Shown here: positions 59,201-64,000 of the stretch, in pieces | Layout of the letters: every line of letters starts with the position of its first letter | Numbering within the stretch: the stretch's first letter is position 1 | NCBI GenBank assembly: GCA_030141605.1 | Contig: JAQGDQ010000423.1 | Coordinates: forward strand, 22,177 to 86,176 | DNA length: 64,000 nt | Source: Tubiluchus corallicola | Lineage: Eukaryota; Priapulida; Priapulimorpha; Priapulimorphida; Tubiluchidae | Direction of reading: 5' to 3' | The notes under the pieces: generated by a model | Told to the model about the DNA's origin: nothing | Databases searched by the model: none | Seen by the model: only the letters and a program-made list of their open reading frames with translations | Translations under genes and position numbers: made by a program

Positions 59201-60522
59201 TCTCTCAAAATAAACATAAGCAAAAGTAATACATAAATATAAATAATAACATTTCTAAACAGATATGACTCAAACGCACAACTATGCACGCTATGGTATG
59301 TTTTTAATATGAAATTTATATAACAAATTTGAAATGCTAATGGGATAAACAGTATGCAAAATATTCAAAAACATATGGTACTTTACCTCTCTTTGTTTGC
59401 AGCTGTTGTATCCTTGAGAATACCTTTAATCCGTTTGGGTGGAGGCTCATTCTCATCCTCATCTGACGATATCAAACTGCTATCAGAAATGGCTTCCGCT
59501 TCTGTGCTAAGTAATTCCATCGTGTTGTCAAACTTTTCAGACTTGTCTGACAAACGCTGTTTAGAACTAGATTTGCTGTATCCTTTATTTTCATCTTCAC
59601 CTGATCTGTTGTCTGCTGAACTGGAATGAGGCGACTGCAAGTGAGAACTGGTCCTATCCATTCCCGGTTTCTGTAAAACGACCTCCGGTTCGGGGCTTTC
59701 ACTTTTTCTGCCCCTGTTAGAGCGGTAATTTCTTCGCCGGGCGTCATCTTTACTAGGCCTGCATTTTGTAGTTCTGAATTCACTGTTAGGTTTTTGCTGC
59801 GCGTCTGCTTTATGAGACTGTTTTAATGCAACTGTGTTTTTAACCGTGCTGTGTGTCCTGTTTTTAGACGGCGCATGCTGAGCAGGCTTGGGAGGAGTAC
59901 CCCTCTTCCTTTCCACTTGCTTTTCTATACTGGGCTTTTCACCGGCTTCCTGATTAGCTGCTTGCCTTTTTCTTGTTTCCAATTTAAGACTTTTGCTTGG
60001 CTTAGTTTCGAGTGGTTTACTGACATCACGCCGCTGCTTATCAGAAACTGCACACTTTTTCCCCTTCCCGAAATCTAATCCTGGAATTACTTCCATTTCC
60101 TCTTCTGCCTGCTTCTTGTGTTTTTTCTGAAGTTCCAACTTACTAGGTGACTTTTGCTTCTCAGCAACAGCTTGCGTTTCTGTGTTACCTGCTGGTTTTT
60201 TCCCACTTTTCAAGAACTCTTTCAACAGCTCCGTTTTCTTTACTAATTTTGTTTTAGGGCTGTCTTTCTTTACTGCCTGTTCTTCCTTTTTTGTAAGTGC
60301 TTCATTCTTCTTAGAAGACGGTTCATTTGGCACTGTTATTACTTCAGGTCTAAAAGGTGCAACTACTGCTTCAGCTGGTCGAGCGATCCTAGGATCGCGT
60401 ATGCGCGAACCCCTTAGACGAGGATCAGTGTTAGGCAAATGAACTGCAGATGCTGCTTTTACTGCCGGTCGTATGACCTTCTGAGCAGTTTCCTGCTGTT
60501 TCATAAGCAATTTCTCCGTTAA
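44246..60522 (-). CDS. PCF11: PCF11, pre-mRNA cleavage/termination factor, 3' nine exons
   Basis: Exons 5' to 3': 60522-59387, 59166-57275, 56825-56688, 55810-55609, 54061-53878, 52009-51866, 51593-51501, 50210-50172, 45772-44246. All are GT-AG and phase-continuous: 1784 codons plus stop. Pcf11 is part of cleavage factor II in the nucleus. It binds the RNA polymerase II C-terminal domain and drives mRNA 3'-end cleavage and termination. Seen here: a Lys/Arg/Ser-rich linker; tandem roughly 20-residue β-like repeats (VFIDGNPYEMKFG, VLIDGYPFQLSFG); zinc finger 1 (CSSCGMRF, YADHLDWHFRQN); the linker motif DWIQYEEFEDLE; zinc finger 2 (CNICHEQFEQYW, then YHPGCYDD). The last two Zn ligands come from the 39-nt microexon. 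The last exon encodes a 508-residue acidic tail with many ΨKxE motifs. The N-terminal CID domain and the start codon are not in the window. Confidence 0.93.
46276..46490. repeat. Tandem duplication, about 108 bp, two copies
   Basis: Both copies contain TAGAATTGCTCTCTTTCTAC, TTATTCTCAATA and TTTGTTATCTGTCAG. They have diverged by several substitutions and small indels. It lies in the last PCF11 intron. Confidence 0.85.
48881..49493. mobile_element. pogo/Tigger-like MITE D
   Basis: 613 bp between TA dinucleotides. The ends are CAGTCGAATCCCGCTAATAT and the inverse, ending AGGGATTCGACTG. It contains a 50-bp duplication near 48970-49070. It lies in the last PCF11 intron. Confidence 0.8.
50258..50726. 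mobile_element. Tigger-like MITE E
   Basis: The ends are CAGCGTTCCCTCGCTACTGC and the inverse, ending TGAGGGAACACTA, flanked by TA. Motifs TTTATCGCGG, TTATCGCAGG and CTGGAACGGAACACCCGCGA are typical of Tigger-type termini. It lies 50 nt from PCF11's 39-nt exon. Confidence 0.8.
52245..53245. repeat. 99-bp minisatellite, about 10 units
   Basis: Units contain CATTGTTTGCCTAACGACAG, AACAACATGGCG and TTTGTGCGAGTCTAGC. At 33 codons per unit it keeps a frame open for 243 codons, an artefact. Unit variants (GCGCCC, GCGTCC, GCACCC) alternate. It lies in the PCF11 intron between the zinc-finger-1 exon and the DWIQYEE exon. Confidence 0.95.
53698..53746. repeat. Short ATACTATTTC/ATACTATTAC array
   Basis: Alternating units of about 11 bp, four to five copies, in a PCF11 intron. 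Confidence 0.8.
54175..54838. mobile_element. Non-autonomous DNA transposon R2, copy 3
   Basis: It matches copies 1 and 2 end to end in the same orientation. The best preserved ends are ATGTGTGCTTGCAATCCAAA and the inverse ending TGCAAGCACACAT (with one change). It lies in a PCF11 intron. Confidence 0.85.
55478..55580. repeat. Degenerate AATAC pentamer tract
   Basis: AATAC, CATAC and GATAC pentamers with interruptions, about 25 nt from the donor of a PCF11 exon on the transcript side. Confidence 0.7.
56094..56652 (+). mobile_element. 5'-truncated LINE with perfect 15-bp target duplication
   Basis: It is flanked by ATTCATTGTATTATT at 56079-56093 and 56653-56667. The frame to 56631 starts YLGSMIDETAGMEKEVNFRI and contains RPALIYGLEAAPLKK, MLRWMVGVTRRD and RLRWYGHLRRR. 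This is the C-terminal part after the RT catalytic core of RTE/jockey-type non-LTR elements. The 3' end is GGGAAAAGCTGGGAAGAAG. It lies in a PCF11 intron, opposite strand. Confidence 0.9.
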
Positions 60523-61480
60523 CTGAAATGTGTTAAGAAACCATGAGAAACTTATAAATCCTCACTAATCTTATCTGAGCAATAAGTACAATAAGAAGTA
60601 AAATAATCAATATTTGTGTCACTATGTTGCGTGATCCGACGTAGACAATTTGTAAGTTTAGTTTCCAGACGAGCCCAACAAACTGATGCGGCTTATGTGT
60701 TTTTCATTCATGTTCATGTAATGGTTTTGTCTTAGAATTTTCATGCTACTTTATGTGCATGTTGCCTTGAATTCATTGTATCAAATAATTCAAATAGCCA
60801 TAATCTCCTATTTGAAAATTTTGCTTAGCATTCACATTAGCGGCATGCTTAAGTGTTATAAAATTTTATCAGAACATTTATGTAAATCACTCAAGTTGAT
60901 GAACAATTCGCAAAGTTGACGATACATTCGTTTACAAGCACTGATTTCTCACAAGCAGAATTAATTAACTCCAAACTCTGAGAAAAATTTATTAAATTAA
61001 TAAAAACAAGGAAACACGACATATGAAAATCCTGCACTAGAAAATGTTGCAAATCTTAGACAGACCTTGTTTATTTTTTACGCATATTTTTTGCTTATGT
61101 CGCAAATATGGAAATAAAGCTATAAATGAGAGAAAAAGGGAACAAAAATAAGAGGCAGTGTTGAGTGAGTTAATAAATTTTTAGAACAAACACACATTGG
61201 CACCAACATAACTTTAATGCGTGCATTTCCTACACAAGCTTTTCCTGTTTAATCACTTTTCATTGATGGGTCACCTCCATTAGCTGAACAATTAGATGTG
61301 CTGCAAATACTGCTGATGTTTAATATATTGCTAAGCAAGCACGCTATTCATGTGCAATGTTCCGACAATATGCCATTAGGCCACAGCAACTCCTATTGAC
61401 ATTAGCAAGACAGCTCAAAAAACAATCGTGTCAACAATCGTCTGACAAATCCTTGCTGCTAGTGACTCAAAGCTGTGCCG
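60523..61480. other. PCF11 intron and DEG/ENaC 5' flank
   Basis: No coding sequence for the PCF11 CID domain is found here on the minus strand. In-frame TGA at 61463-61465 upstream of the DEG/ENaC ATG shows that its frame does not extend further 5'. Confidence 0.5.
61277..61292 (+). repeat. 16-bp direct repeat, left copy
   Basis: CCATTAGCTGAACAAT is repeated exactly at 63985-64000. The flanks just outside also resemble each other (GTCACCT and GTCCACC). It could be a target-site duplication around the DEG/ENaC gene. Confidence 0.6.
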
Positions 61481-63133
61481 ATGGGCGAAATGGATTCTAG
61501 TATTCATAAAAGTGACAACACTGAAAATATGACAATGCTGGACAGACTGTTAAAATTTATGAGCAAGTCAACGATACACGGACTCGGTAACATAGCCAGT
61601 GCACAAAACAAGAGAAGGAAATGCGTGTGGTTAGTGGCATTTTTGTTACTAGTAGCAGCTTTCTTAATGTGTATTGGAACACAAGCAATGAAATATAAAA
61701 CCCGATATATCCATAGTAAAATAACAGAAATTGAAGGCAACTTGTTTGTATTCCCAGCGCTGACAATCTGTGCAAGACATACCAGTTTGGTTAACAGTCA
61801 GCAGGTGTTGAATCGACTTGAAGAATTAGTTGTACACGAAGGCCGCAACGTTACTGAAGCTTTTCAGATAATCCATGGGGAATTACCAACATATTTAAGC
61901 AAGCAGTTTTTTACAATCGAGTGCGAATTTGGAGTGAGTTTTATAGATGGAAAAGAAACTTACTGCGTAGAAATGTACACGACACACTATGACTTCTTGA
62001 GGGGGCACCCATGTGTTACCCTGTATCCAAACTCGTCTGATCTGTATATGGGCAAGTACGTTAAAGAAACAGGTCAAAGAAGTGCCATGGATGTGACATT
62101 AACAATAGCCGAAGAAGACTTGATGATGATACCAGATACCAAGGACAATGGAAAAATTGATTTCTCAACGCTAGGCTACCAATATGCCATACATCCACCA
62201 CAGACATATGCTGAAGTAAGTTTGCTACAGTTTGCCACAGCTGGTGAATATATTTTGAATGAGGTCAGAAACATAACTCACAAGAGGCTTAGCCAAACAG
62301 AAGGAGGATCTTGTATTAACTATCATAACTTAGATCCAGATGAGAGATTCAAACACTACGACATGTATGCCGAAAGCCTGAATTTAACATACTCAAAACT
62401 TACTTGCCTTGCGACAAGCGAGCAAAAACGTACTATAGAAAAATGCAACTGTGTGCAGTCATATCGATACATAACTAGAGAAGTGATTCAACTTGTCAAG
62501 CGAAGCAACACAAAAATACTACCATGCAGCACAAAGTGTAACGTTGCGCATGTAATTCACGGAGATGTGGCAGAGGACGACAAATGCTACTGTCAGTCAC
62601 AACATTTTCACAATCATGTTTATGAAAACAGTAACTGTCCTAACCCGTGTGAAGAAACAGAGTACGAGATTTTTCAGAACAAATTCGGAGGGCAATTTGT
62701 GGAATCTGATGATCGAGAATTTCAAGCACGATTGAAAGCAGCATATATCATGATAGCTGAGGAGCAGAAAAAGCCTGTTCTAGCACAAATGCTAGCAAAG
62801 GCATGGCGGATGGAAAACAACAGTAATCCTCAAAATGATGTGAAAGAATTATACAGAGATTTCAAATGGAAACGGCACAACTTGCGCAAGAACCGTTTTC
62901 GAGTGCAAATTAAGAATCGTGTAACTACTTTCATCACAGAAATCATGTCCTACACACTCACAGATTTTGGTTCGGATGCTGGAGGATTGGCTGGTCTGTT
63001 TCTTGGAGCATCTCTAATTGGGTGTCTTGAATGTCTGGAGCTAGTCATAGAGGTTATCAAATTGCCATTGACAAAACCCAAAAGACGCACCAGTGTAAGC
63101 GACCATCAACATGATAAATATGCAAATAAATGA
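61481..63133 (+). CDS. DEG/ENaC family sodium channel, intronless, complete
   Basis: The single exon encodes 550 residues. The ATG at 61481 is chosen because an in-frame stop lies at 61463-61465. DEG/ENaC/ASIC subunits form trimeric, amiloride-sensitive Na+ channels of the plasma membrane, gated by protons, peptides or force. Seen: the N-terminal gating motif His33-Gly34 (STIHGLGNI); TM1 at about 49-67 (VWLVAFLLLVAAFLMC); the post-TM1 motif FPALTICARH; a Cys-rich extracellular domain (GGSCINYHNL, CNCVQSYRY, CYCQSQ, CPNPCEETEYEIF); TM2 at about 500-526 with the Gly-Ala-Ser selectivity filter at about 509-511 (GLAGLFLGASLIGCLECLEL); and a short basic C terminus. Length is usual for the family. 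It lies antisense inside a PCF11 intron. Ligand and subfamily cannot be told from this sequence. Lack of introns, in contrast to its neighbours, suggests a retrogene. Confidence 0.95.
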   Translation: MGEMDSSIHKSDNTENMTMLDRLLKFMSKSTIHGLGNIASAQNKRRKCVWLVAFLLLVAAFLMCIGTQAMKYKTRYIHSKITEIEGNLFVFPALTICARHTSLVNSQQVLNRLEELVVHEGRNVTEAFQIIHGELPTYLSKQFFTIECEFGVSFIDGKETYCVEMYTTHYDFLRGHPCVTLYPNSSDLYMGKYVKETGQRSAMDVTLTIAEEDLMMIPDTKDNGKIDFSTLGYQYAIHPPQTYAEVSLLQFATAGEYILNEVRNITHKRLSQTEGGSCINYHNLDPDERFKHYDMYAESLNLTYSKLTCLATSEQKRTIEKCNCVQSYRYITREVIQLVKRSNTKILPCSTKCNVAHVIHGDVAEDDKCYCQSQHFHNHVYENSNCPNPCEETEYEIFQNKFGGQFVESDDREFQARLKAAYIMIAEEQKKPVLAQMLAKAWRMENNSNPQNDVKELYRDFKWKRHNLRKNRFRVQIKNRVTTFITEIMSYTLTDFGSDAGGLAGLFLGASLIGCLECLELVIEVIKLPLTKPKRRTSVSDHQHDKYANK

Positions 63134-63984
63134 TAAATACAGCTCAGCAGTCTAGTCTTTAAATATCAAAAGGTTAATTAAGCCTAAATTTAATATAAAT
63201 TATCATAAATATTAATTATTTGTATCACGATTATGTATTTTTACTAATATTATTGGTGTAGTACTCTTGTTAGAAAGTTGCAACTAGCACAAATTTCCAA
63301 ACCTTTGAATAACAGACAATAGGATGCAAGTCACAACAACCATAACGTGAAGTATATGAGGTTAGAAATGACATACTGTTCTTAGTTGAACTTCAAGTAG
63401 GTATTAGTTGTCCAAAATTGTTTTGCTTAAAGATTTTTGTTTAAAAACAGTACTTTTTAGGAATAGAAATTTAGCTGTGAAATTATTTATCAAACAGTCG
63501 ATGCCAGCACCTTAAAATAATTTTTCCAAATTATTATAGAATACATTGTTCCAAACCTGCCTGCTAGAGAATTGTTTGACTTATGCTACAAGCATATTAC
63601 GCTAAGACGATTGACAAACCATCGCTTCTCGGTGCTAGCAATGCCGATTGAACATTCCCAGAACACAAACTGTTGCCCAAATTTATCATTGCTGCAAAAT
63701 AGTTGATGCAGTACATGTTTTTAAACTGGCAACAGCTTATGCAACACAAAGGAAAAGTTATATAACTTGTATTGCACACAATAACAGCGAAAAATGAATA
63801 CGCACTTCTGTTTATGCGCTGCCGTGAACAACGAAATGAATAGCATCTTTTTAGTCATAATCAAATTTTAAACATTTTTTTTTATTTTGGAAGTGAAAAA
63901 TGAAAAAAATAGCCTGATATTTTTTCTTCGAACAATTTTGCTTGCTGAGCTAATTTTGTTCTATCAATTTTCATTATGTCCACC
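63134..63984. other. DEG/ENaC 3' flank within PCF11 intron
   Basis: A+T-rich with no further gene. AATAAA overlaps the stop region (63125-63130); no other canonical signal was spotted. A-rich runs occur at 63894-63910 but no clean poly(A) tract adjoins the right direct repeat. Confidence 0.4.
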
Positions 63985-64000
63985 CCATTAGCTGAACAAT
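63985..64000 (+). repeat. 16-bp direct repeat, right copy (window end)
   Basis: Exact copy of 61277-61292, 2.7 kb apart. The window stops here, so the match may extend further. Confidence 0.6.

Noticed and set aside
61475-61480. Upstream GTG as start of the DEG/ENaC protein
   Set aside because: A eukaryotic gene should start at the ATG at 61481; GTG is only two codons earlier and directly follows a short post-stop stretch.
61290-64000. PCF11 CID-domain exon on the minus strand
   Set aside because: No CID-like peptide was found in this interval; the domain must be encoded beyond the window.

Overview
This is nuclear DNA from an invertebrate metazoan. Genes are broken into many short GT-AG exons, intergenic and intronic space is AT-rich and full of transposon debris and minisatellites, and there is a DEG/ENaC channel, an animal-specific family. 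No species can be named from the sequence alone. Nothing bacterial, viral or CRISPR-like was seen.

Layout, left to right. (1) 580-5207, + strand: the last three coding exons of NUDT14; its 5' part lies off the left edge. (2) 5208-10133: a tail-to-tail intergenic region made almost entirely of MITEs, a SINE and 22-24 bp arrays. (3) 10134-31089, - strand: a complete 16-exon NOC2L gene (805 codons before the stop). Its exons total 2.4 kb, so most of the 21 kb is repeats. (4) 31090-32580: a head-to-head spacer with a dead reverse-transcriptase fragment. (5) 32581-39417, + strand: a complete three-exon gene for a 102-residue mitochondrial protein of the COX7B/Deltameth_res type. Its introns hold LINE pieces, a solo-LTR-like element, and 30-bp and 42-bp arrays. 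(6) 39418-44245: 3' flanks and a SINE. (7) 44246-60522 and continuing off the right edge, - strand: nine exons (1784 codons plus stop) of PCF11, from after the CID domain to the C terminus. (8) 61481-63133, + strand: an intronless, complete DEG/ENaC channel gene lying antisense inside the next PCF11 intron and flanked by 16-bp direct repeats.

NOC2L (ribosome assembly), PCF11 (mRNA 3'-end cleavage and termination), NUDT14 (UDP-sugar hydrolysis) and the cytochrome-oxidase-type protein are housekeeping genes with no common pathway; they are not an operon. All splice junctions listed were chosen by hand from GT/AG sites, and the reading phase is continuous across every junction of the four spliced genes.

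The most unusual content is the DEG/ENaC gene as a probable functional retrogene nested in PCF11, a cluster of SUMO-consensus motifs in the last PCF11 exon, a duplicated (decoy) splice acceptor in NOC2L, a 120-bp-arm palindrome next to a NOC2L donor site, a mosaic AGC/AGT triplet tract of about 860 bp in a NOC2L intron, and a nested MITE insertion whose empty site is preserved in a second copy of its host element.
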